A DNA stretch of 64,000 nt from Drosophila pseudoobscura (Eukaryota > Arthropoda > Insecta > Diptera > Drosophilidae), in the NCBI RefSeq assembly GCF_009870125.1, contig NC_046683.1:23712129-23776128 (forward strand). The letters are read 5' to 3'. Positions 41,371 through 51,500 of this stretch are shown here, one piece after another. The notes below the pieces were generated by a model. It searched no databases. It was not told where the DNA came from and was given only the letters and a program-made list of their open reading frames with translations. The position numbers and the translations under genes were made by a program. Each line of letters starts with the position of its first letter. Positions within the stretch are counted from its first letter, which is position 1.

Positions 41371-44198
41371 CTTCTCTTTTAGTAACGTATCAGAATGTAA
41401 GAGGCTTGCGTAGTAAGCTCAGCATTCTTTTCCGGGATAGTGTTGCATTTGCTTCCCACGTTATTGTGTTTACTGAAACCTGGTTAAAGCCGGACATTCT
41501 TAGTTCCGAGGTTTTGGCAGGTCGGTACACAACTTTTAGAAAGGACCGTTCGTCTCGACGTGCAGGAGGGGTTCTAATTGCAGTGGACTCTTACTTCACG
41601 TCAGAACACTTCACAGTCCAAGTTCAACAGGAACTGGAATTCCTGTGTGTAAAACTGATTCTTCCCGCTTTCGCTATATTCATTACTTGCTCGTATATCC
41701 CACCTTCTTCGGATATTTCAATTTATGAGCAGCACTTGTCCGCTTTAACCGCTGTTGCTTCCTCGCTATCTGATAAAGATCGTATGATAGTTCTTGGTGA
41801 CTTCAACTTGCCAGGAACTGTTTGGTCTTCGGTAAACGAGTCTAGTATCCTAGTGCCCATGTCACGACATGACTTTGTTGACGGCTTGCTTGACCTGTCC
41901 TTGTCTCAAGTCAATCATGTGAAAAATTCCTTGGGTCGATTGCTTGATCTATGCTTTGTATCGGATCCGACCATAGTGTTGTTAACCCGAGCCCTTCCGC
42001 TCACTATACCTGAAGACGCCTACCACCCTACTTTCGAGGTGTCGCTAGACATAGGACCAACTGTATTGGATCGGTCGAGTAGACTACCTGAACGTGTCCG
42101 CTGCTTTCGTAAAGCCGAGTTTGCGAAGCTTAATAACCTAATTAGGGATTTTGATTGGTCCGCTTTGTACTTGTGCACTGATGTCACAAAAGCCACAAAC
42201 ATTTTTTACAATGCTCTTGGCACATTTTTTGATTCTTGTGTCCCGCTTTCTTGTCCGATTAGATCTGGAAAACCCCCTTGGTTTACCAAAGAGTTATCCA
42301 GTCTAAAAAACTTAAAATCAAGACTTTATAAAAAATTTCAAGAAGTGGGTTCTCCTACTTCTCACTCTCGTTATGTAATAGCTCGGTCAAACTTTTCAGT
42401 TCTTAATGCTCAATGCTATAAGAACTACCTATCTCGTTGCAGGATACGTTTTTCTCAGGACCCTAAACAGTTTTACTGCTTCGTAAACAGTAAGCGTAGA
42501 ACGTCCGCACACCCATCCTCGCTATCATTTTGTAATACGTCGGCAAATAATGATCAGGCAATTGCCGATCTTTTTGCCCAGTTTTTCCAAACTACCTATT
42601 CTGAGGAACGCTACTCTGGTCAACCGTACCCATACGGATTACCGAGGTCGAACGGCATTTTCAGTCCCTTGTTAAATGAGTATTCCCTACTTCAAGATCT
42701 TCGACTAGTTAAGCCGGTGTTTTCACCGGGTCCAGACGGGGTTCCAGGTTGTGTACTCAGGTACTGCGCCGAGGCTCTGTGTGGACCATTGCTTAAACTA
42801 TTCACCATGTCCATTGATTCATCTTGCTTCCCCCCAATCTGGAAGGAATCGTTTATAATTCCTCTCCATAAAAAAGGTAGTAAGTCTGATGTAAAAAATT
42901 ATAGAGGTATAGCAAAGTTATCCGCTATTCCCAAATTGTTTGAGAAGGTTTTAACTCCGCACTTGCAACATCTCTGCAAGTCACTTATATCTCCAACTCA
43001 GCATGGATTTATAAGGCGGCGATCAACCACCACGAACTTGTTAGAGTTTACCTCTTTCATTATTAAAGGCTTTCAAGGTAACTTACAGACGGATGTTATT
43101 TACACCGACTTTAGTAAAGCATTCGACTCTGTAAACCATTCCCTTTTAGCACATAAACTTGACCTTTTAGGGTTTCCGCCCAACCTCCTGAGATGGATTT
43201 CTAGCTATCTTTGTTCTAGGTCTCAAAGAGTCCTCTTCAAAAACTCCCTCTCATTACCAGTAAAGGTTTCTTCGGGAGTACCACAGGGCAGCCATCTAGG
43301 CCCCTTACTCTTCACACTCTTTATTAATGACTTGCCTTCAGTAATAACATACTCTCGAGTACTTATGTATGCGGATGATGTTAAACTCTGTGTCCAGTAC
43401 AAGGACATTTCATTTCATTCTCGCTTGCAATCCGATCTCAATAGCTTTCAGTCATGGTGTTGTGCAAACTTGTTACACCTTAATGCCTCGAAATGCAAAG
43501 TTATGACATTTCATCGTTCTAACCCTTTGTTGGCTCCCTACACCCTATTTGGGGGTTCTCTTGAGAGAATTACCCTGGTGGATGATCTGGGTGTTATGCT
43601 AGATCCCAAGTTAAAGTTTTCCGAACACATTTCTACCATGGTAAATAAGGCCATGGGCGTGCTTGGGTTTATAAAGAGGTGGTCAAAGGAATTTGACGAC
43701 CCCTATATAACAAAGACTCTCTATACCTCGCTTGTTCGTCCGATCTTAGAATACGGCTCCTGTGTATGGTGCCCTCAGTACAAAGTACACCAGGACCGTA
43801 TAGAATCAGTACAGAAAAACTTTTTACTCTTTGCTCTGCGGGGCCTTAACTGGGATGCGGGTGTAAGACTCCCATCTTACTCTAGTAGACTATTATTAGT
43901 AAACCTCCCATCCTTAGTTAACCGTAGAAAAATGCTTGGTGTGATATTTATGCACAACTTGATCAGGGGTGACATAGACAGCCCTGATCTGTTGAGCCGC
44001 ATAAACTTCACGATTCCTATTAGACTGACTAGAAACTTTATACCGTTGTTCCTTCCACTTTGTAGATCGAATTATTCCTTGCATGAACCGTTTAGGGTCT
44101 TATGCTCGGACTATAATTCCCTCTACCATATTATATCCTCCACTAATTCTCTTCCTCTTATTAAATTACTAATCCTTACACACCTTTCTAGTAATTAG
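41361..44198 (+). CDS. CR1-type ORF2 polyprotein: endonuclease and reverse transcriptase
   Basis: Open in the -1 frame from the heptamer at 41361 through 44198 (about 945 codons). The endonuclease begins LVTYQNVRGLRSKLS and shows FTETW, GGVLIAV, VLGDFNLPG and an EDAYHPTF block near the usual catalytic His. RT: LHKKGSKSDVKNYRGIAKLS, QHGFIRRRSTTTNLLEF, VIYTDFSKAFDSVNH, GVPQGSHLGPLLFTLFIND and LMYADDVKLC (YADD near 43366-43380), then a thumb and a C-terminal region to residue 930. No AUG precedes the endonuclease core in this frame: the first one lies at RMIVLGDFN, inside the domain. Expression as an ORF1-ORF2 fusion by -1 frameshifting is inferred. Confidence 0.9.
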   Translation, partial: KKLTSLLVTYQNVRGLRSKLSILFRDSVAFASHVIVFTETWLKPDILSSEVLAGRYTTFRKDRSSRRAGGVLIAVDSYFTSEHFTVQVQQELEFLCVKLILPAFAIFITCSYIPPSSDISIYEQHLSALTAVASSLSDKDRMIVLGDFNLPGTVWSSVNESSILVPMSRHDFVDGLLDLSLSQVNHVKNSLGRLLDLCFVSDPTIVLLTRALPLTIPEDAYHPTFEVSLDIGPTVLDRSSRLPERVRCFRKAEFAKLNNLIRDFDWSALYLCTDVTKATNIFYNALGTFFDSCVPLSCPIRSGKPPWFTKELSSLKNLKSRLYKKFQEVGSPTSHSRYVIARSNFSVLNAQCYKNYLSRCRIRFSQDPKQFYCFVNSKRRTSAHPSSLSFCNTSANNDQAIADLFAQFFQTTYSEERYSGQPYPYGLPRSNGIFSPLLNEYSLLQDLRLVKPVFSPGPDGVPGCVLRYCAEALCGPLLKLFTMSIDSSCFPPIWKESFIIPLHKKGSKSDVKNYRGIAKLSAIPKLFEKVLTPHLQHLCKSLISPTQHGFIRRRSTTTNLLEFTSFIIKGFQGNLQTDVIYTDFSKAFDSVNHSLLAHKLDLLGFPPNLLRWISSYLCSRSQRVLFKNSLSLPVKVSSGVPQGSHLGPLLFTLFINDLPSVITYSRVLMYADDVKLCVQYKDISFHSRLQSDLNSFQSWCCANLLHLNASKCKVMTFHRSNPLLAPYTLFGGSLERITLVDDLGVMLDPKLKFSEHISTMVNKAMGVLGFIKRWSKEFDDPYITKTLYTSLVRPILEYGSCVWCPQYKVHQDRIESVQKNFLLFALRGLNWDAGVRLPSYSSRLLLVNLPSLVNRRKMLGVIFMHNLIRGDIDSPDLLSRINFTIPIRLTRNFIPLFLPLCRSNYSLHEPFRVLCSDYNSLYHIISSTNSLPLIKLLILTHLSSN

Positions 44199-44494
44199 TA
44201 ATTGTAGTGGTATTTGTATTTTGTATTTTATTGCATGCTTAATTTCTTAATAAGTTTAGTGCTAATTTTCCTCGAAGGTTAGTCTAATATCTATCTTTCT
44301 TGCATGCTCGCGTTTGGTTCGGCTACGCACCGCGCGTCATGCGGCAGCGCCCCTCGGTCGGTTGGGCGGGAGGAGGGCTGCGTTTTGCCTGGGATCCGCG
44401 CGTAACAGCCTTCTGCTGGTGTCACACGGGCCACTTGACGGTGCAGTAATTGCATCGCCTCTTGTTAGATGCAGTCATTGCATGTCAACGTCCA
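44199..44494 (+). other. CR1-type 3' untranslated region with ~96-bp extra block
   Basis: Colinear with 7930-8095 except for 44311-44406 (GC-rich, gttcggctacgcacc...gggatccgcg), which is absent from the truncated copy. The block is bounded by gcg/cgcg repeats on both sides. Confidence 0.75.
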
Positions 44495-45426
44495 ATAAGT
44501 TCACCATCCATTTTGGATGTTCCTAAGCCGCACGTTTCTATGCGATAGTTAGCCGATGGTTTTCAAATGCAACTCTGAATAATTGTCCTTCGCAATGGAA
44601 AAATGGTATTCACTGCGAAAACGTAAACAATGATTGTGACAAAATTAACAAAAAATAAAAACAACAACAGAACAGCTCGGAAGGACAGCAGACCAAATTT
44701 TCGAAAAACTTATTAATCAGGCAGGCTCCGTTTTTCATTTATTTTTGCGGATTACGTTTTCAGCCAAAACGTTTCGTTTTAAGGTGTTCCATTTTTCACA
44801 TTTTTTTTTATCGATATGTTACATTTTGAAGTCCGAATTAAATTGGGCGGGAAACAGCTGTGCTCACCCAGATTTTCTGTTAAGCGCATGTTACAAGCAC
44901 AGTCTGAGCTGTTACATGCACATTTGTGCTGTTATACGCAAAAATTTATTAATTGCCAACGTTCCGATAACCAAATCGGAATGCGTCAGCTGCTTACACC
45001 AAAACGAAATTTGTTGTTGCTGTGGCCAATTTTTTCCGAGTCAAATTTTAGGTTGGGTTAAAATAAAATTATTTATAAAGAAAGCACAAGTTAAATTACC
45101 CTGATATAGGTATCAAGTTTATGTTAATGCATCAATAAGTCATCTATTTTTTTCCTTTTGCAATTAAGGTTCGTTTTGTTGTATAAAAAGCCGTTTACTT
45201 TTCATTTCGTCAACGAAAATGTTTTCGTTTTGAAAACGAAGAAATCTTGCGGAATGGGAAAAAGGGAGCCCCAATTTATGTGATTTCAAAAGTAAATCGG
45301 AAAACTTTTGTGAATGTGAAAAACGGAGCCTGGCTGAATAAAATGGATTTAGTGCCAGAAAACTCCTCCAGTGGTACGTTGAATAGATATATTTGTTTTT
45401 TTATTGTTTATAATATATAATATTAT
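44495..45426. other. Harbinger interior, mostly noncoding
   Basis: cgtttctatgcgatagttagccgatgg (about 44534) and the aatgcaactctgaataattg block recur at 46160-46215, so this is Harbinger-family sequence. ORFs here have no family features. A putative first exon with MDLVPENSS lies at 45343-45375, followed by a gtacgt donor-like site; the next acceptor-like site is gatgcag at 45438. Confidence 0.5.
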
Positions 45427-45434
45427 TACACGAT

Positions 45435-45605
45435 GCAGCAAACAAGAGAACAACAGCAGGCGGCAGGGTGAAATGGAGTGCCGCGCTTGAGTGCCTGCTG
45501 ATTGACATATGGCAGGAGAAAATTGAAGATTTGCGCGGACCACGCAGCACCCAAACAAAATTCCAGAACGACTTATTAGAAGTTTTAAAAAATAAAAATA
45601 AATGA
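45435..45605 (+). pseudogene. PIF/Harbinger Myb/SANT-like accessory protein, fragment
   Basis: The plus strand reads VKWSAALECLLIDIWQEKIE, DLRGPRSTQTKFQNDLLEVL, then a TGA at 45603. The tryptophan/leucine-spaced helix pattern and DLRGPR are typical of the Myb/SANT-like (MADF-related) DNA-binding protein encoded next to the transposase in Harbinger elements, where it helps the transposase enter the nucleus and bind ends. It is convergent with the transposase fragment at 45620. The C-terminal part is missing. Confidence 0.6.
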
Positions 45606-45619
45606 GTTTTTAATTTTCA

Positions 45620-45875
45620 TTACGGTCTACACAATATTTTGCGATTGCAGATCGTATCTGTTCTGCTGGTATCGGGCTGTTCGCGCTGCTCATATGTTGC
45701 AAGCTCCCAATTTTCATTAATCGCGCTGTTGTGCATATTTAATATATTGTGTAAAATACAACAGCTCATTATTATGGCGCTATTATTTTTGTGGTGGCTA
45801 TCAAGACCTTTTCCGATTATTCGAAATCTGGCTTTTAAATGCCCAAATGCATTTTCCACCACTCATCATCCATTA
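45620..45875 (-). pseudogene. PIF/Harbinger transposase, C-terminal DDE fragment
   Basis: VENAFGHLKARFRIIGKGLD and NNSAIIMSCCILHNILNMHN form the final DDE block of Harbinger transposases; the Glu of VENAFG is the third catalytic residue. The upstream 250 or more residues are absent, and the sequence joins subterminal repeats at about 45880. It is a deletion derivative. Confidence 0.8.
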
Positions 45876-45929
45876 TAATAACCAAGAATTAATAAATCTT
45901 CCGCGCAAATTTAATGAACTTGTTATTGG

Positions 45930-47160
45930 CATCAGCTGTTTTTGATGGATGGTGGATGGTGGCAGTGTGAATCGGAGTTTCACATTTGTCAAAAAATCCC
46001 ACCATTCCCCCGGGATGGGCTCAGTGTGCAGAGCCTATTAGTGGTGATACCATGGATGGTGAACCGAAACCGTCGATGGTCAACTAATTTTTCAACCATC
46101 GACCGTATCGATAGAGCTATCGATTTGATTATCAACCCTCCTGCCATTTTTTTCGCACGGTGCTATGCGATTGTTAGCCGATGGGCTTCAAATGCAATTC
46201 TGAATAATTGGCATTCACAACAAAAAATGATTTACGGAACTGGAACTGCCGAACTGGACAGCATGCTGATAGATATTTGGCCGAAAAAAATTGCTCCCAT
46301 GTGTATGTGGAAATGGCCGAGCCATTAAAGGCTTGATCTGGGATGGTCAGAAGATAAAAGCAAAAAAATACAAGTAAATATTTTTTTAGTTGGCAGATAA
46401 AAGTTTTTCTCTGCAGATGTTGCTGAATTCTTTTCGGACATAATAGTGGTTGACTTGGACGGATCATGCAGCTCCAGAACATTTTCTGCTAGTTTGCTGG
46501 CTGCTTCTGCATTTGAACAATAGCAAAGTCTTGCTATTGCTAAGTTTTCACAAAAAAATAACAAGCTTTTCGCGAAAATACTATGAACTTAATATTGTGC
46601 CTCACCTGTTTTTGACTGATGGTGGATGGTTCCAGTTTGCCTCGGAGTTTCACATCTGTCAAAAGTCCCACCGTTTCCCGGGATGTACTCAGTGTGCAGA
46701 GCCAATAAATAGCATATTAGTCCACCAACTATCTAGGCTGTTTCGAATCCGAACGTTTCTATGTGATGTTTAGCAGTTAGTTTTTATTTGAAACCCTTAA
46801 AAAAATTAACATCAAGAAAAAATAATTCACGCCAGCAATAATAAATCGTGCAAGACAAGAAATAAAAATCCAAAAACAAGACGACAAAATGAAAGCTGGT
46901 GTAAGTGAAGATTTCTCAGGGAAGGCTGGAATTTCAGAAAAAGTAGCAGAAAACGGCGAAGGAGCACCAGACAAGTCCTAATCAACTTCCAATCAACTTG
47001 TTAAAATTTCACAATACAGACCAAAATTTTGTTGTTATAATGGTCAACTGCTGTTTTTGATGGATGGTGCTCAGTGGGTTTCGGTGTGTCACATCTTTCA
47101 AAAATCCCAACGTTCCTCTTTGATGCTCTCTGTGGGAAAAGGCCATAACAGGAATCCACC
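45930..47160. repeat. Cluster of three diverged Harbinger-end repeats upstream of the WDR6 gene
   Basis: A block ctgtttttgatggatggtgg...cagtg...tcggagtttcacat(t/c)tgtcaaaa...cccacc...gggatg...ctcagtgtgcagagcc occurs at 45934-46045, 46604-46702 and 47047-47150, increasingly diverged. A second Myb/SANT-like scrap (ELDSMLIDIWPKKI) is at 46252-46293. A palindromic tatcgata plus tatcgatt pair, like a DRE promoter motif, is at 46106-46125. Confidence 0.7.
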
Positions 47161-47249
47161 CTCAGATTCTGGTCGATCACTATAGAAAAAAAGATCTTGC
47201 TGGTGTTATGAGTGTATCTAATATTGTACATCTCTAACTTTGATTTGTC

Positions 47250-50200
47250 ATGACGTTAATTTCGGACGTATTGGGTTTGCACGTGTCATCCAAATTTATA
47301 TTGGTCGGTAAGTATTTCCACACTGCATATACTTATAGTACATTTTATTTTATAATTTTTTATTGTTTTGCTATGTGGAGGCCATGGAAATCAAGCGGTT
47401 TTGCATACCCCGAAAGAATCCGTTCAATTGCCACTAGGCGCTCGTCAATCTAAAGTACATGGATTTGCATTGAGTTCTTGTCATGACGCACAACATCTGT
47501 TATTGCTATATGGCGAAAATGCATTCTCGTTATTCATTTATAGCGTTAATGAGAAAAGTGAGCCGTTTCAATTGATTTACGAAGGCGAAACAAGAGACTG
47601 GATTAATGCTGCGGTTATTTTTGACAATGATGAAAAAAAAGATTGGAAGCTAGTGGTGCACATGTCTCACAGTGCCTTTTTATACCTTCAGTGTAGCATC
47701 TCATCAATGGTCTGTTCTGTGTTGGAATTAGCAAGCTGTACCGATTGCTCCATGCTTTACCATACGCGTCTGTATGGCAATAACTATAATGATTTGGCAA
47801 TAATAAGTGGAAATGCGTTTGGTGAATTGTTGATTTGGCATACACAATGTCCTGTAGATTCCGATACAATTAATTGTACAAAAATATATCCATTGCTGTT
47901 ACGTATTCAAGCACATAATGGGGTTATCTACTCCATCAATTTTAACCTGGCGTTGAAGATTTTAGTTACTACATCTGATGATCGTTCTGTGAAGTTCTGG
48001 AAAATTCAAAAGGTCGGTTCATGGAAAACCTTCTATATAAAACCTATGTTTAGCTGCTTTGGACATACTTCACGAGTTATGAGCTCTATTATAGTCGAAA
48101 ATGGTAAGCTTTCCTAACAAAAAAGGACGGTAATACGATATAACCATTTATGATGCAGGTGGCCACGTATGTGTAATAAGTGCTGGTGAGGATTCGTATG
48201 TGTGTATTTGGAACTGTTCCGGTGATTTGTTATTAAAACGTCGGCAACAATTTGGGGCACCTATATGGCGGTTAGGTTTTGACAAAGCTACTTCTACACT
48301 CTATAGTACCAGTTCAATAGGAAATGTAGTTGCTTATAACATTAAAAACATTTTTAACCGACAGAAAAACCGATTAACCATGGTGGATGACATAGATGCC
48401 ACAAGTGAGTTTATCGGAAAGCTAAAATTTGTTAATGATAAGACTATTGTTGGCCTAAGTAGCAAAAATCGTATATTTTATATGAACCTAGAAACAATAT
48501 CGCCGCATGTTGAAAAGTGGTATCTAGTGTCGAATTTTCCCTACTACAAACGTACAGTGCTAGCAGCGTTTGATGGAGTCATTGCTACTTGTGGTTATAA
48601 GAGAATAACATTGCACAGTTACAATGTAAAAAAAAAAAATTTCGAGATAATTTTTGATGGCGTAAGACTGAAAGGGACAATTCGAGCATTTCATTTTTTA
48701 ACCAAAGAACATTATCTTGTATCCGATGAGTTAGGAAATTGCCAGCTTCTAAAGGGACGTAAGTTGGACTTGGATTCACATATTTTGCTGAATAATTTTG
48801 GTAGGTCCTGGACAACTGCCGCCTTGCTTGTAGTAGAAAAATATCTCTTCTTAAGTAATCGTAAGGGTCACGTCATGGTATACTACCGCTGTGCTGGGAA
48901 GAATTTTGAGTTGAAAAATACTGTCAAATGTTTGCATGGAAACATGGGTTCAACTTTTTTAAAGTTATTGAATATAAATAGTCACGAACTCCACGTAATG
49001 AGCGGAGGCCACGAGCCTTATTTAAAATATCTACGTTTGAGATTTGCTGATAATAGTTTAACAGTTCTGCAACGGGAGAGAGTCCCATTAGGTTGGGTTG
49101 AAGCGTCCCCAGGTGAAGATTTACTTCTTGGTTTCAATGATAATCACATTGTGGCCTGGTCGCGTAAACACGATGTGCTCGTGCAGATAGCTTGTGGGGG
49201 TGGGCATCGTTACTGGGACTACCATCTACATAATGATATACTTTGTATATTTTTTATAAAGCACAAAAAGGTGTTTTTTTACCGTAGCTCACTTTGCAAT
49301 GAAGTCAACGAGATAAATGTACAGCGTATTAACTGGCACGCTCGTAATTGTAACACAATAAAACTTCTTACGGGCCACAATGCTCTTACGCCCTTGCTTC
49401 TGTCAGCAGGTGATGATAATATTATAAAGATTGCCAAGCTAGTCAACGACAATTTAATTCATTGTGCCGAACTTCACTCCCACATTTCAAGTGTACGTTG
49501 TTTAGAAACTTGTCTCTATAAGTTCGAAAATGGTTTATTTACGTGGCTTATTTTCTCAGTCGGCGGACGATCTCAACTTTGCATTAATCAAATTGACGAA
49601 AAAGTTGCTAGTGCGTGCAATGTGAGTGAGCTGTGTACCCACAAAGTGCTAAGTACGTCAGAATCAAAAATCTGCGCTCTTGAAGCAAGATTGATGGCAA
49701 TTTCCATCGCACAACATACCCTTTCGGGTATTTTTACGTTATATATAGCCAGTGCTGAAGGAGAGATTCGTGTTTATCGTTGGCTTTTTGAAAGACCTTT
49801 AGAACTACACTTAATTAATTTTCTTGACATAAAAAGATGTCCACTTAAAATGCATTGGATCAATAGCAAAAGTATATTGCTTATCACAACAACCAACGGG
49901 GAAATCTACGGTTTTGACCAGAAGCTTTCCAAACAACGTTTTCAGCTCCAGCTGCACGACGGTGGCATTAATACTTTAGATATAAAAATTTATGGACAGC
50001 TTTTACACGTTTTGTCTGGCGGCGATGACGAAAATATACAGTATACCATTCTAAATTTGGATAACTTCACAGTTCAGCAGAATACAGCATTTTTGGGTCT
50101 GCACAATGCGCAGGTTAATGCAGTGTCATTACAACAAGATAATGAAAGTGAAGGATCTCAGCTATTTGGTTATTCATGCAGTGTAGATAAACAGATATAT

Positions 50201-50359
50201 AGGATCAATTTGATGACACATCAATTCATTCGTGTTGGATGCACATGTATAGCTGATATAAAAGGGATGTTGCTAGATGAGCATCAGCGCATGTATTTTT
50301 ACGGATGCGGAATTCAAATATTACGTCGTACATTATTTGATAACGGATATTTAAAATAA
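47250..50359 (+). CDS. Wdr6: WDR6 homologue (WD40 partner of the tRNA 2'-O-methyltransferase), three exons
   Basis: Exons 47250-47307, 47381-48103 and 48159-50359 join through two GT-AG introns of 73 and 55 bp, both phase 1, giving 993 residues without any interruption. Exon 1 (MTLISDVLGLHVSSKFILVG) precedes the WDR6-type N-terminus: SKVHGFALSS, LLLYGENAFSLF, SCTDCSMLYHTRLYGN, GELLIW, AHNGVIYSINF...TTSDDRSVKFWKI (about residue 215) and FGHTSRV...VISAGEDSYVCIWN (about 265). More WD40-like repeats fill the rest (AHNAQVNAVSL, SCSVDKQIYRI). WDR6 (yeast Rtt10/Trm734) pairs with FTSJ1/Trm7 to place 2'-O-methyl at tRNA position 34, in the cytoplasm. The length agrees with the family. It is the only clearly intact host gene here. 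Confidence 0.9.
47308..47380 (+). other. Intron 1 of the WDR6 gene
   Basis: gtaagt donor after GTC G, and an AG acceptor in tatgtggag before GC CAT. The phase-1 join restores Gly-His-Gly. 73 bp, T-rich 3' half. Confidence 0.85.
48104..48158 (+). other. Intron 2 of the WDR6 gene
   Basis: gtaagc donor, gatgcag acceptor, 55 bp. The phase-1 join gives ENGGHVCVISAGED without a stop. Without splicing the frame would end at 48117. Confidence 0.88.
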
Positions 50360-50744
50360 ATTTGCATTTATCATTTTAGGTAAGTCGACAGTATAATGCG
50401 TCGGTTCCGATATAGGTACTAGTTCAGTTAATTTGTGGAAATGTCTTTAATCCCATCTACCCATCGAAGAAATATTTATAGAAATTAAATTACTATTTTG
50501 GGTTTTTGGTTTTTGTCGAGGCCTTTTAACAAAACTTAGTGCGAAAAATATAATAAAATTAGTTAGAAATACATACAACTTAGAGATTATTACGAAGGGA
50601 TGAATACAAAAATAGTAAACATAAATAACGGCATCATGAAAATTATAAACAATTACAAACATTATAAACATCCTTAATATAAGTAAGTCGGTTTGATTTT
50701 TTATGTGTTGCCTACAAAATACGAAATCTTATCATTTCAATAAA
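50360..50744 (+). terminator. Probable 3' UTR and poly(A) signal of the WDR6 gene
   Basis: aataaa overlaps the stop region (50355-50361), and a clearer aataaa lies at 50739-50744 after an AT-rich stretch. No competing gene is seen here. Confidence 0.5.
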
Positions 50745-51094
50745 AAGGCGAAAATAAAAAAATTTAAACAAAAGTCTCATGTTAGTATTGTCCTTTTAAT
50801 GCGGCTTATAAGAGGTAAACTGCTTGGTGCACACAATCCTGTTCCCACTTTGATGCACCATTTACTGACATAAACTGCAGTGAACGCCAGCTCTCGTTGA
50901 GCTACAGCGGACGGTGACAATTTCAAGTGCATGACGAAACATGAAGCAGCATGAAGATAAAGGAACATTGTAGTATATAAGGTGATGAAACTTTGAATAG
51001 TTTTAATAGAGAACTTAAAAGAAGGCATGTCAAAATCAGTGCTGCTCATTTTCTATCAGAAACTTTGAACTGTTTCTAACTTGAAACGAGGGCT
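50745..51094. other. Intergenic stretch, no supported gene
   Basis: A 90-codon minus frame (51049-50777) lacks recognisable motifs. The sequence to the next INE-1-like element shows no other structure. Confidence 0.4.
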
Positions 51095-51500
51095 AACGTT
51101 GTGAGTTGCTGCGGCGACCGCAACTCTCCATTTATACCCAATACATAGTCATTATGGCTCTCCTCCGGCAGACGCCGCGAATATTAAACGACACGACAAA
51201 GAGTGCGTGCGAGAGAGACAGAAAATCAGTCTGAGCGTGTCGTCGGGCGCTGCGTAGCCACTGCAAATTGATTTGTTCCTTTTGGCTATAAAAATGATCC
51301 GATCTGATCCAGATTAAGCAACCTGATAGATACATTCATTCTTTATGACTGTGCGATTATAGTTTTCTCGAATCTTCAATATTGTGGATGCCACAGATCT
51401 TCGTTTTTTGTGTGGTCGGAAGGGGGTCTGGCGAAATTTTGAAATATACGTTTTATAGTGAGAACTAATAGGAGTGTGGATACCAAATTTGGTTAATCTA
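51095..51500 (+). mobile_element. INE-1/DINE-1-like copy, 5' part
   Basis: aacgttgtgagttgctgcgg...ggctctcctccggcagacgccgcg...agagtgcgtgcgagagagacag...gtcgggcgctgcgtagcc is colinear with 53668-54055. It ends at the CR1 3' tail near 51505. Confidence 0.75.

Larger units (their letters stand above)
39839..44494 (+). mobile_element. Full-length CR1-type non-LTR retrotransposon, apparently intact
   Basis: Starts cgttctctttcgtagtgatc, as does the copy at 60528, and ends near caacgtcca, as does the fragment at 7872. The 5' leader (39839-40356) is rich in ctctc tracts. Both ORFs are open throughout, and the copy differs by only about one percent from the one at 60528, so it could be active or recently active. 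Confidence 0.9.
39762..45972. mobile_element. PIF/Harbinger transposon remnant containing the CR1-type insertion
   Basis: attcacactgacgaccatccaccatcc at 39762-39788 and the complementary ggatggtggatggtggcagtgtgaat ending at about 45972 look like terminal inverted repeats. Inside lie a Harbinger transposase C-terminus and a Myb/SANT-like ORF, the two-gene signature of this superfamily. The CR1-type element sits near the left end. The outer limits are uncertain because similar sequence extends past 45972. The 3-bp target duplication could not be verified. Confidence 0.6.

Noticed and set aside
46106..46125. DRE element as the WDR6 promoter
   Set aside because: It lies about 1.1 kb upstream within transposon-derived repeats, and an 8-bp palindrome can occur by chance. 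Not listed as a regulatory feature.
50777..51049. 90-codon minus ORF downstream of the WDR6 gene as a convergent gene
   Set aside because: No domain, no splice or promoter support, and composition typical of AT-rich intergenic DNA.
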